Positions 8,575 through 17,149 of a stretch of DNA of 36,540 nucleotides are shown piece after piece; position 1 is the first letter of the stretch, and every line of letters starts with the position of its first letter. Both the position numbers and the translations under genes were made by a program. A model generated the notes under the pieces. It was not told where the DNA came from, made no database searches, and saw only the letters and a list, made by a program, of their open reading frames with translations. This stretch comes from an uncultured beta proteobacterium (lineage in GTDB: Bacteria; Pseudomonadota; Gammaproteobacteria; Burkholderiales; Rhodocyclaceae), in the NCBI GenBank assembly GCA_903886975.1, contig CAISOB010000010.1:1-36540 (forward strand). Reading direction: 5' to 3'.

Positions 8575-9513
8575 TCAGGCGACGAATTTCCGGCCGGTCA
8601 GTACTTCGCAGGCTTCGATGTACTTGGCCGCGGTGCGGGCCACCACTTCGGCCGGCAGCGCCGGCCCGGGCGCCTTCTTGTTCCAGTTCAGCGTCTCGAG
8701 ATAGTCGCGCACGTACTGCTTGTCGTAGGACGGCGGGTTGCTGCCTTCGCAATAGGCGTTGGCCGGCCAGAAGCGCGACGAATCGGGGGTCAGTGCTTCG
8801 TCGATCAGGTGCAGCGTTCCGGCGGCGTCGACGCCGAACTCGAATTTGGTGTCGGCGATGATGATGCCGCGCGTCGCCGCGTAATCGGCGGCGGCCGAGT
8901 AGAGGGCAATGGCCGCGTCGCGCGCCCGCGTGGCGATTTGCGCGCCGTTCTTGCCGGTACCGTAAAGTATTTTGGCGAGCGCCGCGCCGCAATCGCGCTG
9001 CGCCTGTTCGAACGAGATGTTCTCGTCGTGATCACCCTGCTCGGCCTTGGTCGCCGGCGTGAAAATCGGCTCGGGGAATTTTGCCGCAAGTTTGAAGCCG
9101 GCGGGCAGCTTGATGCCGCAGACCGCGCCGGTCGCCTGATAATCCTTCCAGCCGGAACCGATCAGATAACCGCGCACGACCGCTTCGATCGGCAGCGGCT
9201 GCAGACGCTTGACGACCAGCGCCCGGCCGCGCACCTGCTCGCGCTCGTCGGCGGCCACCACCGTCTCCGGCGGAATCCCGGTCAATTGATTGGGGATGAT
9301 GTAGTCGAGCCGGTCGAACCAGAAATCGGCCATTTGCGCGAGCACCTTGCCCTTGCCGGGGATTGCATCGGGGAGAATGACGTCGAAAGCGGATATGCGG
9401 TCGCTGGTCACGATCAACAGCTTGTCGCTACCGACGGCGTAAATGTCGCGAACCTTGCCGCGGCCAAGCAGCGGCAGGCTCTTGATGGTCGATTCGAAGA
9501 GGGCGTCAGTCAT
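8575..9513 (-). CDS. purC: SAICAR synthase
   Basis: Phosphoribosylaminoimidazole-succinocarboxamide synthase joins CAIR and aspartate with ATP in purine synthesis. The 312-residue length marks the longer form found in many Proteobacteria and yeast. Motifs are [12 protein letters not shown] (nucleotide-binding start), [24 protein letters not shown], and the metal/ATP-binding [10 protein letters not shown] with [13 protein letters not shown]. The ATG at 9511-9513 lacks a strong ribosome site, but no better start exists. It has a candidate promoter just upstream and a terminator downstream, so it is probably its own unit. In many Betaproteobacteria purC follows pyk and fba; here fba is absent between them. 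Confidence 0.96.
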   Translation of the reverse strand: MTDALFESTIKSLPLLGRGKVRDIYAVGSDKLLIVTSDRISAFDVILPDAIPGKGKVLAQMADFWFDRLDYIIPNQLTGIPPETVVAADEREQVRGRALVVKRLQPLPIEAVVRGYLIGSGWKDYQATGAVCGIKLPAGFKLAAKFPEPIFTPATKAEQGDHDENISFEQAQRDCGAALAKILYGTGKNGAQIATRARDAAIALYSAAADYAATRGIIIADTKFEFGVDAAGTLHLIDEALTPDSSRFWPANAYCEGSNPPSYDKQYVRDYLETLNWNKKAPGPALPAEVVARTAAKYIEACEVLTGRKFVA

Positions 9514-9560
9514 GGTGCGTGGTCCGCGAGAAGGAAGAGGGAAAGGGCAGAATAAACAAA

Positions 9561-9566
9561 ATTATA
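9561..9566 (-). promoter_or_regulatory. Candidate -10 element for purC
   Basis: A perfect TATAAT lies on the minus strand 48 bases before the purC start, in an AT-rich patch unlike its surroundings. No good -35 hexamer is seen at 16-18 bp upstream. It could be used with an activator or as a weak promoter. Confidence 0.4.
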
Positions 9567-9609
9567 AACGATCGCCTGGCGGCTATGCAGCGCGCCGGTA
9601 ATGTTAACG

Positions 9610-11049
9610 TCATGCCTTGGGCGACGGCTTGTCGCCGACGCGGACGATGGTCAGCGTATTCGTGCCGCCGGTGACGCCGCGGCGGGCGCCGTAGGCGAGC
9701 ACGAAAAGGTCGCCTTCGGCGACGACACCGGCCTCGATCAACCGCTGCTCGACGTCGCGGCGCATGACATTGTGATCATCGTTGATATCCTTGATGAGCA
9801 GCGGGAAAACCTCGCGAAACAGCGTCATGCGGCTTTGCGCCTCGGGGTCTTGGGTCAGCGCGAAAATCGGTATGCCGCAATTCAGTCGGCTCAACCACAG
9901 CGCCGTCGACCCGTGCGCGGTGAGCGCGGCGACCGCTTTGACGTCAAGGTGATAGGCGGCAAACAGCGAGGCCATGGCGATCGACTGGTCGATGCGCGTG
10001 AAATGGCGGTCGAGAAATTCGCGATCAAGGGTGATCATCATCGATTTCTCGGCGGCCAGGCAGATGCGCGCCATCGCCTCGACCGTTTCAACCGGATAGT
10101 GACCGGCCGCCGTTTCGGCGGACAGCATCACCGCATCGGTGCCGTCGAGAACGGCATTGGCGACGTCGGAAACTTCGGCACGGGTGGGTGTCGGCGCGTG
10201 GATCATCGACTCCATCATCTGTGTCGCGGTGATCGCCAGCTTGTTCTTCTCGCGCGCGATGCGGATCATGCGTTTTTGCAGCGCCGGCACCGCGGCGTCG
10301 CCGACCTCGACGGCCAGATCGCCGCGCGCCACCATCAGCCCGTCCGATGCATCGAGGATTTCCTCGAGCGCAGCGACGGCCTCGACCCGTTCGATCTTGG
10401 CGATGGTCAGCGCGTGGCCGCCGCAGGCCAGCATCAGCTGACGCGCCATGTACATGTCGGACGCGCTCTTGGGAAACGAAACGGCGAGAAAATCGGCGCC
10501 GATTTGGGCCGCCGTGCGAATGTCGTCCATGTCCTTGGCGGTCAATGCCGGCGCCGACAGGCCGCCACCCTGGCGATTGATGCCCTTGTTGTTCGAGAGC
10601 TCGCCGCCATGCCGTACGACGGTGTGGATCTCATGTCCGACCACGCGCTCGACATCGAGCTCGATGCGTCCGTCATCAAGCAGAAGGACATTGCCGGAAC
10701 TTACGTCGTTGGGCAGATTCGTGTAATCGAGGCCGACGCGTTGCTGGTCACCGAGTACGCAGTCGGCGTCGAGAATGAAATGATCGCCGGTCGCAAGCGT
10801 GATCTTGCTGTTCGCGAACTTGCCGATGCGGATCTTGGGGCCCTGCAGGTCGGCCAGAATGCCGACCGGCCGGCCGACTTTCGCCGCGATCTGGCGCACG
10901 CTCGCCGCCAGGGCGATATGATCATCGGCCTTGCCGTGCGAGAAATTGAGCCGCACGACATTGACGCCGGCACGGATCAGGGTTTCGAGGACGAGCGGGT
11001 CGCTCGAGGCGGGTCCCAGCGTGGCGACAATCTTGGTGTGGCGGGTCAT
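9610..11049 (-). CDS. pyk: Pyruvate kinase
   Basis: Converts phosphoenolpyruvate and ADP to pyruvate and ATP, the last step of glycolysis. The 479-residue protein starts with RHTKIVATLGPASS and has RLNFSHG, DLQGPKIRIG, the active-site segment LTIAKIERVEAV (catalytic lysine), DGLMVARGDLAVE, and TATQMMESMI. The C-terminal domain is complete, so allosteric control is likely. A GAAGGAAAG ribosome site precedes the ATG. It lies 61 bp after the hypothetical gene at 11111 and is the last glycolytic gene of the minus-strand block, separated from pgk by the decarboxylase cluster. Confidence 0.97.
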   Translation of the reverse strand: MTRHTKIVATLGPASSDPLVLETLIRAGVNVVRLNFSHGKADDHIALAASVRQIAAKVGRPVGILADLQGPKIRIGKFANSKITLATGDHFILDADCVLGDQQRVGLDYTNLPNDVSSGNVLLLDDGRIELDVERVVGHEIHTVVRHGGELSNNKGINRQGGGLSAPALTAKDMDDIRTAAQIGADFLAVSFPKSASDMYMARQLMLACGGHALTIAKIERVEAVAALEEILDASDGLMVARGDLAVEVGDAAVPALQKRMIRIAREKNKLAITATQMMESMIHAPTPTRAEVSDVANAVLDGTDAVMLSAETAAGHYPVETVEAMARICLAAEKSMMITLDREFLDRHFTRIDQSIAMASLFAAYHLDVKAVAALTAHGSTALWLSRLNCGIPIFALTQDPEAQSRMTLFREVFPLLIKDINDDHNVMRRDVEQRLIEAGVVAEGDLFVLAYGARRGVTGGTNTLTIVRVGDKPSPKA

Positions 11050-11110
11050 GACTTTCCTTCGGGCTGCAATTCGATTCCCTGCGTTGCCGCAGTTCTACGG
11101 CGGTTGTAGC

Positions 11111-11893
11111 TCAGATATTGGCCGAACGCCACCAGGCGTTGTGTTCATCGCGCAGCTGGCGGTGCGAGGGCATCGGGTAGAAGGTCAGATCAGCGCCGTT
11201 GCCCAGATAGAAGCCACGCTTGACCATGCGGTAGGGGAATTCGAGCGAATGCACCCGATGCACCATCTTGCTGTCCTTGGTGCTCGGCTTGTCGTCGGTT
11301 CTCGGCTGCAGCACCAGCAGGGCTTCGCGCAAGTGGTGGATGAAGGAATAGGGCAGGTCGTTGGCCTGGCCGTTCTCCGGATCGGTCGATAGCTCGCCCA
11401 GTTCAAGTTCGACGAAGACGAGCGCCGGGAAGCGAATGAACTTGGTCGGGCTCAAGGTCACGCTGGCATAAAAATCGGAGGGATCGAGATTGCTCACCAC
11501 CAGGCTGTTGACCGGCGAGAGATCCTGGTAGAGGTGCAGCCCGGTTTCCCGATCCGGCAGGGTCTGGGCGCGCTCGAGCCCGAGAGTATGGCCGTAGGCG
11601 GTGGCCAGATAGAGCTTGCCGAGCGCGCTGACCGGCAGGTGTTCGAGCACCCGATAGACCGACACATAGACCGAGTGCTTGGGCACGCCGGCCGCCGTCG
11701 GCACGCAGCGCGAAATGGCCTCGTCGATGGCGAAATAGTCGCTGCGGAAATTGATGTCGACGGCGAAGAACAGGCACTGGCCCTTCGACTTGTAGCTGCT
11801 GCCCGTGGCGTAATACTGGCCGAACTTCTCGGGCGGCAGGTTCGAGGCAATCAGCGCTTCGGGTATCAGCGAAAAATAAAGATAGACCGTCAT
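11111..11893 (-). CDS. Conserved-looking hypothetical protein next to pyk
   Basis: I do not recognise this 260-residue protein. It has no signal peptide and no membrane segment, is rich in aromatic residues and leucine, and begins MTVYLYFSLIPEALIASNLPPEKFGQYY written in pieces as MTVYLYFSLIPEAL then IASNLPPEKFG. The middle reads as alternating beta and helix (HSVYVSVYRVLEHL, GKLYLATAYGHTLGLE), and the C-terminus is basic and aromatic (KRGFYLGNGAD, ending WWRSANI). The ATG at 11891-11893 is chosen because AGGGAGAG lies about ten bases upstream; the reading frame is open further but without a good start. It sits between the decarboxylase cluster and pyk on the same strand, so a metabolic or regulatory role is possible but not shown. 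Confidence 0.75.
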   Translation of the reverse strand: MTVYLYFSLIPEALIASNLPPEKFGQYYATGSSYKSKGQCLFFAVDINFRSDYFAIDEAISRCVPTAAGVPKHSVYVSVYRVLEHLPVSALGKLYLATAYGHTLGLERAQTLPDRETGLHLYQDLSPVNSLVVSNLDPSDFYASVTLSPTKFIRFPALVFVELELGELSTDPENGQANDLPYSFIHHLREALLVLQPRTDDKPSTKDSKMVHRVHSLEFPYRMVKRGFYLGNGADLTFYPMPSHRQLRDEHNAWWRSANI

Positions 11894-11993
11894 GGTTGCA
11901 AACTCTCCCTGTATTCGATTTTCCCCGTCGGCAGGCGATACGAGTCGGAACTCAGGCAACACAGTTTAGTGCAGTTCGCGCAACGCAAAGACA

Positions 11994-11999
11994 ATTATA
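11994..11999 (-). promoter_or_regulatory. Candidate -10 element upstream of the hypothetical gene and pyk
   Basis: TATAAT on the minus strand sits 57 bases after the OadG-like stop and about 100 bases before the ATG at 11893. The -35 side is poor: TTGCGT lies 20 bp upstream. It may give the hypothetical gene and pyk their own transcript. Confidence 0.3.
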
Positions 12000-12055
12000 G
12001 TGCGATGGCGACACGGCGCACGCAACGCGAACCGATACTGGCAGATCGTAGAAAA

Positions 12056-12421
12056 TCAACTGCGCGGAGCGTGCGAACCGTGTTGGGCGATGCGCCCTTC
12101 GGCGACCCATGAGGCGCGGCGCTGCGAAGGCTCAATGTTGATGATTCGATGCGCTGCGCCATTCATGACGACGAAGACCGCGGCGGTCAGAGCGGCAATA
12201 TCTTCCAGAATCACCTGATCCGGATTGTCGCCGCGAGCGGGTTTGACGTCGACGGGGGCGGGTGCCGATCGGCATGACGCAATGAGCCGCGCCGCACGGT
12301 TGAGCAGCGGAAACAGCGACAGCACGAAACCGATGCCGCTGATGATCAGGAAGCTGAGGAAGAAATCGATGACGCTGACGATCAGCGCGCCTTGCATCGT
12401 ATCCGGAACGATCGCGGTCAT
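12056..12421 (-). CDS. OadG/MmdD-type small subunit of Na+-pumping decarboxylase
   Basis: The 121-residue protein has one N-terminal membrane helix (about residues 12-40, IVSVIDFFLSFLIISGIGFV), a charged linker, and a C-terminal segment reading IAALTAAVFVVMNGAAHRI then SWVAEGRIAQH. That pattern of an IAA-TAAV helix, an H-RI motif and SW--EGR is typical of the gamma subunit of oxaloacetate decarboxylase and the delta subunit of methylmalonyl-CoA decarboxylase, which tether the carboxyltransferase to the membrane beta subunit. The position right after the beta subunit supports this. The start overlaps the stop of a 23-codon ORF by four bases (ATGA), and no clear ribosome site of its own is seen, so translation is probably coupled. 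A shifted frame over the same DNA is a shadow. Confidence 0.72.
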   Translation of the reverse strand: MTAIVPDTMQGALIVSVIDFFLSFLIISGIGFVLSLFPLLNRAARLIASCRSAPAPVDVKPARGDNPDQVILEDIAALTAAVFVVMNGAAHRIINIEPSQRRASWVAEGRIAQHGSHAPRS

Positions 12422-12489
12422 GATTGTCTGCCAAACGATTGATCGTCATCGCGCAGCGCGACCTTGTTGAAGGTGGTGTTCATTCTCAT
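12418..12489 (-). CDS. 23-codon ORF linking the beta and small subunits
   Basis: An ATG two bases after the beta-subunit stop opens a 23-residue frame (MRMNTTFNKVALRDDDQSFG plus RQS). It closes in a TGA sharing four bases with the next start (ATGA). GGGAG lies about ten bases upstream of the ATG. The peptide is hydrophilic with no membrane segment. It fills the gap between the two subunit genes exactly, so it may simply carry ribosomes to the next gene, or be a tiny subunit. Veillonella-type enzymes have a small epsilon subunit, but that is about 55 residues and no similarity is evident to me. Confidence 0.4.
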   Translation of the reverse strand: MRMNTTFNKVALRDDDQSFGRQS

Positions 12490-12491
12490 GG

Positions 12492-13661
12492 TCAGTTTGC
12501 TCCCAGCAGCGCCAGCAGGATGCCGCCGGAAATCGCGGTGCCGAAAACACCGGCGAGATTCGGACCCATGGCATGGTAGATCAAGAGGTTCTTCGGATTC
12601 TCGCGGAACGCCACGAGGTGCGAAACGCGCGCAGCGATCGGGACGGAAGCGATTCCCGCCGAACCGATCAGCGGATTGATTTTCGTCTTGAGGAAGAGAT
12701 TCATGATCTTCGCGGTGACCACGCCGGACGCGGTACCGAACAGGAAGGCGATCAGGCCGAGGACGACGATTTCGACGGTCTGGAAGGTCAGGAACTTGTC
12801 GGCGGCCATGGTCGAGCCGATGGCCACGGTCAGGATGATGATGATGATGTTCATCAGGCCGCCGGCCGCGGTCTTGGCCAGCCGGTCGGTCACGCCGACC
12901 TCCTTGAGCAGGTTGCCGAGCATCAGCATGGTGATCAGCGGGGCAACCGGCGGGAAGAACAGATTGACGATGATCGCGATGACCAGCGGAAAAGCGATCT
13001 TCTCGAGTTTGGTGACCTGGCGCAGTTCGGCCATACCGATATTGCGTTCGGCCTTGGTCGTCAGCATTTTCATGATCGGCGGCTGGATCATCGGCATCAG
13101 CGCCATGTAGGAGTAGGCCGCAACGGAAATGGGCCCGAGCAGATGCGGCGCGAGCTTGACGGCGACAAAAATGGCCATCGGACCATCGGCGCCGCCGATG
13201 AGTCCGATCGCGCCTGCTTCGCTGAGCGTAAAACCGAAGAGTTTGGCCAGAATCAGCGCGACGAAGATACCGAGGTGCGCTCCGGCGCCCAGAATCACCA
13301 GCCGGGGATTGGCGATCATCGGCCCGAAGTTGGTCATGGCACCGACACCGAGGAAGATCAGCGGCGGAATGATGAGTTTCTCGACGCCCATATAGGCGTA
13401 GTGGAAGAGCCCGCCGTCCTTGACGACGTAAAGCAGCGCCGAAATGGCCGAGCCGCCGGGAACGTCCGGTGGGCCCGGAACGTTGGCCACGATGCATGAG
13501 AAGCCGATGCCGATCAGCAGCAGGGGCTCATAGTGCTTGGCGATCGCCAGGTAGATCATGACGGCGCCGACGACGATCATGACCAGGTTGCCGAAGGAGA
13601 AGTGAATTGCTCCCGTCTGGTCAAGAAGGGCGCGCAAGAATACTAGGATCTGGTCGAGCAA
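12492..13661 (-). CDS. Sodium-translocating decarboxylase beta subunit (MmdB/OadB/GcdB)
   Basis: The 389-residue integral membrane protein decarboxylates carboxybiotin and moves Na+ outward. Many hydrophobic helices are visible, with a re-entrant-type segment containing GLIGGADGPMAI; D159 corresponds to the Na+-site aspartate known in OadB. Other family landmarks are IGFSCIVANVP, PPLIFLGVGAMTNFGP, GGLMNIIIIILTVAIGSTM and the C-terminal YHAMGPNLAGVFGTAISGG, quoted here as YHAMGPNLAGVFG and TAISGG. The start is TTG (13659-13661): a strong AAGGAAGG lies just upstream, the N-terminal helix matches the family, and the next Met is at residue 28. It follows the biotin carrier gene. Confidence 0.95.
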   Translation of the reverse strand: MLDQILVFLRALLDQTGAIHFSFGNLVMIVVGAVMIYLAIAKHYEPLLLIGIGFSCIVANVPGPPDVPGGSAISALLYVVKDGGLFHYAYMGVEKLIIPPLIFLGVGAMTNFGPMIANPRLVILGAGAHLGIFVALILAKLFGFTLSEAGAIGLIGGADGPMAIFVAVKLAPHLLGPISVAAYSYMALMPMIQPPIMKMLTTKAERNIGMAELRQVTKLEKIAFPLVIAIIVNLFFPPVAPLITMLMLGNLLKEVGVTDRLAKTAAGGLMNIIIIILTVAIGSTMAADKFLTFQTVEIVVLGLIAFLFGTASGVVTAKIMNLFLKTKINPLIGSAGIASVPIAARVSHLVAFRENPKNLLIYHAMGPNLAGVFGTAISGGILLALLGAN

Positions 13662-13762
13662 GTTACACCTTCCTTCAGCGACAGCCGGGTACGACCTGAA
13701 CTGTCAAATGATGAATTTCTTCGTCCCATCGCGTGGTCAACGCCGGTCGGCGGAGGATCGCT

Positions 13763-14149
13763 TCAAGCGAGGCTGATCAGAACCTGGCCCTTTTCGACAC
13801 CATCGCCGACGGCGACGTGTATCTGCGCGACGCTTCCGGCACGCGTGGCGACGACCGGTACCTTCATCTTCATCGCTTCGAGTTCGATGATGCGATCGCC
13901 TTCATTCACGCTTTGTCCCTGCTTGACGAAGATGCCGGCGACGACGCCGCTCATCTGCGCGCACTGGTCGCCGGCGCCGGCCGCCGCTTTGGCCGCGGGC
14001 GCGGGCACGGCGACGGATATCGGGCTGGTCGAGGCCGCCGGCACCGTCGCGTTGTACTTGGGCAGGTTCGGCGAACTCGCTTCGGTCAGCTCCTGGACGG
14101 CGACGTCGTAATCCTTCCCATTAACGTTGATCTTGAAAAGTCTTTGCAT
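13763..14149 (-). CDS. Biotin carrier subunit of the decarboxylase (MmdC-like)
   Basis: The 128-residue protein has a short N-terminal segment (FKINVNGKDYDVAVQEL), an alanine/proline-rich flexible linker (about residues 30-60), and a biotinyl domain with EAMKMK, the biotin site being K94. It carries CO2 from the carboxyltransferase to the membrane beta subunit. The ribosome site AGGAA lies about nine bases before the ATG. No biotin carboxylase gene accompanies it, which supports decarboxylase function over acyl-CoA carboxylase. It lies between the carboxyltransferase and beta-subunit genes. Confidence 0.93.
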   Translation of the reverse strand: MQRLFKINVNGKDYDVAVQELTEASSPNLPKYNATVPAASTSPISVAVPAPAAKAAAGAGDQCAQMSGVVAGIFVKQGQSVNEGDRIIELEAMKMKVPVVATRAGSVAQIHVAVGDGVEKGQVLISLA

Positions 14150-14260
14150 GATGAAATTCCTGTTTGATGTCTTGACTGGTGATAATGCCGGGCGGCCGGA
14201 GCTTCATTCGACCGGCCTTTCCGGGCGAGCTGCCGAAAATGGCCGGTGCTGCTTCGCGTA

Positions 14261-15817
14261 TTACATTGGCATATTGCCGTGTTTCTTGCTCGGGCGCAGT
14301 TCGCGCTTGGCCAGCGTCTTGCGCAAGGCGAGCGAGACGGTGGCCCGGGTCTCGCACGGCTCGATGACGTCGGTGATGTAGAAGTTGGCCGCCGCTTCGT
14401 AGGGCGAAGCGAATTCGTCGCGGTAATCCTGCGCGAGTTCCGCGGCACGAGCCGCACGCTGGTCGCCGGCCTTCTCGAGTTCCTTGCGATAGAGCATCTT
14501 GACCGCGGCGTCGGCGCCCATGACGGCGATTTCCGCCGTCGGCCAGGCGAACACCATGTCGGCGCCGAGTTCCTGGCTGCACATCGCGAGATAGGAGCCG
14601 CCGTAGGCCTTGCGCAGGATGACCGTGATCTTCGGCGTCGTGCAGGAAGCAAAGGCGAATAGCATCTTGGCGCCGTGCCGGATGATGCCGCCGCGCTCTT
14701 CCTCGACGCCGGGCAGGAAACCGGGAACATCGACGAGGGTCACCAGCGGGATGTTGAAGACGTTGCAGGTGCGAACGAAACGCGCCACCTTGTCGGCGGC
14801 GTCAAGGTCGAGCGCGCCGGCCATGACCATCGGCTGATTGGCGACGATGCCGACGATGACGCCGGAAAAACGCGCAAAGCCGACGATGATGTTGCGCGCG
14901 AAGTTGGCGTGCACCTCGAGCATTTCGCCGTTGTCCACGAGGCGCCGGATGACCGCGTACATATCGAGCGGTGCCGACGGGTCGGCCGGAATGAGATCTT
15001 CGATGCCGTGGTCGGCGGTCTCTTCGATGGGTACCGACAGGTCGTGCGGCGGGTCTTCGGTATTGTTCGACGGCATGTAGGACAGGATCTGCTTGACCAG
15101 GTCCAAAGCATGCCGGTCGTCCTCGGCGACGAAATGCGCGTTGCCGCTGACCGAGGCATGCATTTCCGCGCTGCCGATTTCGGCCATGGTGGTCGTCCGT
15201 CCGGTGACCGCCTTGATGACTTCGGGGCCGGTCAGGCACATGTACGAGTTGTTGCGCGTCATGATGACGAAATCCATCAGGGCGGGCGAGTAGGCCGCGC
15301 CACCGGCGCAGGGGCCGCAGATCACGGCGATTTGCGGGACGACGCCGGACAGCAACACATTGGAATAGAAGACGTCGCCGTACCCGGATAGCGCGTCCAC
15401 CCCTTCCTGAATGCGCGCGCCGCCCGAATCCTTGAACGCGACGACGGGAATGCCGACCTTCAAGGCGTAACGCATGACGCGGGTGATCTTGCGCGCCTGC
15501 ATCTTGCCGAGCGTGCCGGCCAGCACGGAAAAATCCTGGCAGAAGACGGCGATCTGCATGCTGCCGAGGTAACCGGAACCGGTGATGACGCCGTCCGCTG
15601 GCAGGTCGCGGCCGGCCATGCCGAAGTGCACGGCGTTGTGCCGCGCATGCATGCCGAGTTCCTGGAACGTTCCTTCCTGAAACAGGGCATCGATTCGCTC
15701 GCGTGCCGAGAGCATGCCCTTGGCATGCATGGCTTCCAGCTTCTCGGGCTTGATGTGCTGGGTGATTTTTTCGCGCTTGTCGCGCAATGTCTTGATCAAT
15801 TTTGGTTCGATGGTCAT
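14261..15817 (-). CDS. mmdA: Carboxyltransferase subunit, probably methylmalonyl-CoA decarboxylase alpha
   Basis: The 518-residue protein is an acyl-CoA carboxylase beta / MmdA-type carboxyltransferase with two crotonase-like halves. The acyl-CoA half contains KDSGGARIQEGVDALSGYG and CGPCAGGAAYSPAL. The carboxybiotin half contains VGIVANQPMVMAGALDLDAA, LVDVPGFLPGVEEERGG and ILRKAYGGSYLAM. In its cluster it would move CO2 from methylmalonyl-CoA to biotin, giving propionyl-CoA. Sequence alone does not exclude propionyl-CoA carboxylase beta, but the beta membrane subunit and lack of a biotin carboxylase gene argue for the Na+ pump. AGGTAAAG precedes the ATG. A palindrome lies in the 128-bp gap after pgk. 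Confidence 0.88.
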   Translation of the reverse strand: MTIEPKLIKTLRDKREKITQHIKPEKLEAMHAKGMLSARERIDALFQEGTFQELGMHARHNAVHFGMAGRDLPADGVITGSGYLGSMQIAVFCQDFSVLAGTLGKMQARKITRVMRYALKVGIPVVAFKDSGGARIQEGVDALSGYGDVFYSNVLLSGVVPQIAVICGPCAGGAAYSPALMDFVIMTRNNSYMCLTGPEVIKAVTGRTTTMAEIGSAEMHASVSGNAHFVAEDDRHALDLVKQILSYMPSNNTEDPPHDLSVPIEETADHGIEDLIPADPSAPLDMYAVIRRLVDNGEMLEVHANFARNIIVGFARFSGVIVGIVANQPMVMAGALDLDAADKVARFVRTCNVFNIPLVTLVDVPGFLPGVEEERGGIIRHGAKMLFAFASCTTPKITVILRKAYGGSYLAMCSQELGADMVFAWPTAEIAVMGADAAVKMLYRKELEKAGDQRAARAAELAQDYRDEFASPYEAAANFYITDVIEPCETRATVSLALRKTLAKRELRPSKKHGNMPM

Positions 15818-15859
15818 GAGGGCTTTACCTGGCTATTTTCTAAGGCCAATGGATTGGAT

Positions 15860-15871
15860 CTGTCCGGACAG
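15860..15871. promoter_or_regulatory. 12-bp palindrome upstream of mmdA, possible operator
   Basis: CTGTCCGGACAG is a perfect palindrome 43 bases before the mmdA start, in the only gap (128 bp) between pgk and the decarboxylase cluster. A TATTCT resembling a -10 box lies about 17 bases upstream of it on the minus strand. A repressor site is a plausible reading; the regulator is unknown. Confidence 0.3.
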
Positions 15872-15945
15872 GGCGTCAGAATAATTGCCAATGTCATTGT
15901 TTGTTGCGGAACGGTGAAAAGCGACCGTTTGGTTTGCGTCGCCAA

Positions 15946-17115
15946 TCAGTCCTTGAAGCGGGATTCGAGAATCTCGACTGCGGGCAGCCGCTTGCCCTCG
16001 AGAAATTCGAGAAACGCTCCACCAGCGGTCGAGATATAACCGACCTTGTCCTCGATCTTGAAAGCATTGATCGCCGAGACGGTGTCACCGCCACCGGCCA
16101 GGGTGAAGGCTTTCGAACTGGCGATCGCTGCGGCCAGCACCTTGGTGCCGTTGGCAAACGCGTCCATCTCGAAAACGCCGACCGGACCGTTCCAAACCAC
16201 CGTGCCTGCTGCGGCGACAATGTCCGCGAGCGCTTTGGCCGAGACCGGGCCGATGTCGAGGATCATGTCGTCGTCGGCAACATCGTCGATGCTCTTGACG
16301 GTGGCCTTGGCGCTGGCCGAAAACTCCTTGGCGCAGACGACGTCGGTCGGCAGCGGAACCTTGACCTTGGCCATGACGGCCTTGGCCTGATCGACGAGAT
16401 CGTGCTCGGCGAGTGATTTGCCGATCTTCTTGCCCGAAGCCAGCAGGAAGGTGTTGGCAATGCCGCCGCCGACAACGAGCTGATCAACCTTGGCCGCGAG
16501 GCTTTCAAGAACGGTCACCTTGGTCGAGACTTTCGAGCCGCCGACGATGGCCACCATCGGCCGGGCCGGGTGCGCCAGCGCCTTGGTCAGCGCTTCGAGT
16601 TCGGAAGCGACGCAGGGCCCGGCGCAGGCGACCTTGGCGTACTTGCCCATGCCGTAGGTGGTGCCTTCGGCGCGGTGCGCGGTGCCGAAAGCGTCCATCA
16701 CCCAGACATCGCAGAGCGCCGCCATCTTCTTGGAGAGCGCGTCGTCGCACTTCTTTTCGCCTTTGTTGCAGCGCGTGTTTTCGAGCATCACGACTTCGCC
16801 GGGCTTGACCGAAAAGCCGCCATCGACCCAGTTCTGGACCAGACGAACTTCCTTGCCGAGCAACTCCGACATGCGTTTGGCCACTGGCGCGAGCGAGTCC
16901 TCCGGCTTGAATTCGCCTTCGGTCGGGCGGCCGAGGTGCGAAGTCACCATGACCGCCGCGCCCTTGCCGAGCGCGTAGCGGATGCCCGGCAGTGCGGCGC
17001 GGATGCGCGTGTCGTCGGTGATGGCGAGATTGTCGTCCTGCGGCACGTTGAGGTCGGCGCGGATGAACACACGCTGGCCCGAGACGTCGAGGTCGGTGAG
17101 GCGTTTGAAAGTCAT
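15946..17115 (-). CDS. pgk: Phosphoglycerate kinase
   Basis: Transfers phosphate between 1,3-bisphosphoglycerate and ADP in glycolysis. The 389-residue protein has [12 protein letters not shown] near the N-terminus, [34 protein letters not shown], the hinge and nucleotide region ending in [12 protein letters not shown], and [13 protein letters not shown] near the C-terminus. Length fits the bacterial family. Its ribosome site is weak. It lies 71 bp after gap, with an intrinsic terminator between them, so it depends on read-through or on its own promoter. The decarboxylase cluster follows after 128 bp. Confidence 0.97.
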   Translation of the reverse strand: MTFKRLTDLDVSGQRVFIRADLNVPQDDNLAITDDTRIRAALPGIRYALGKGAAVMVTSHLGRPTEGEFKPEDSLAPVAKRMSELLGKEVRLVQNWVDGGFSVKPGEVVMLENTRCNKGEKKCDDALSKKMAALCDVWVMDAFGTAHRAEGTTYGMGKYAKVACAGPCVASELEALTKALAHPARPMVAIVGGSKVSTKVTVLESLAAKVDQLVVGGGIANTFLLASGKKIGKSLAEHDLVDQAKAVMAKVKVPLPTDVVCAKEFSASAKATVKSIDDVADDDMILDIGPVSAKALADIVAAAGTVVWNGPVGVFEMDAFANGTKVLAAAIASSKAFTLAGGGDTVSAINAFKIEDKVGYISTAGGAFLEFLEGKRLPAVEILESRFKD

Positions 17116-17149
17116 GGCGATACCCGATTGGAAGCGTTGAAAGAGATTG

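Noticed and set aside
11079..11092. Small hairpin with GCAA loop in the pyk leader
   Set aside because: A 5-bp stem of this kind is common by chance in GC-rich DNA, and nothing else supports a regulatory role.
12132..12449. Overlapping frame across the OadG-like gene
   Set aside because: It is arginine-rich and lacks the membrane helix; the OadG-like frame has family motifs and a coupled start.
12573..13499. Aspartate/histidine-rich open frame opposite the beta-subunit gene
   Set aside because: Extremely biased composition with no fold; the opposite strand encodes an unmistakable membrane subunit.
14121..14204. 28-codon ORF overlapping the start of the biotin carrier gene
   Set aside because: Its start has no ribosome site, it runs out of frame into the carrier gene, and the AGGAA site nearby serves the carrier ATG.
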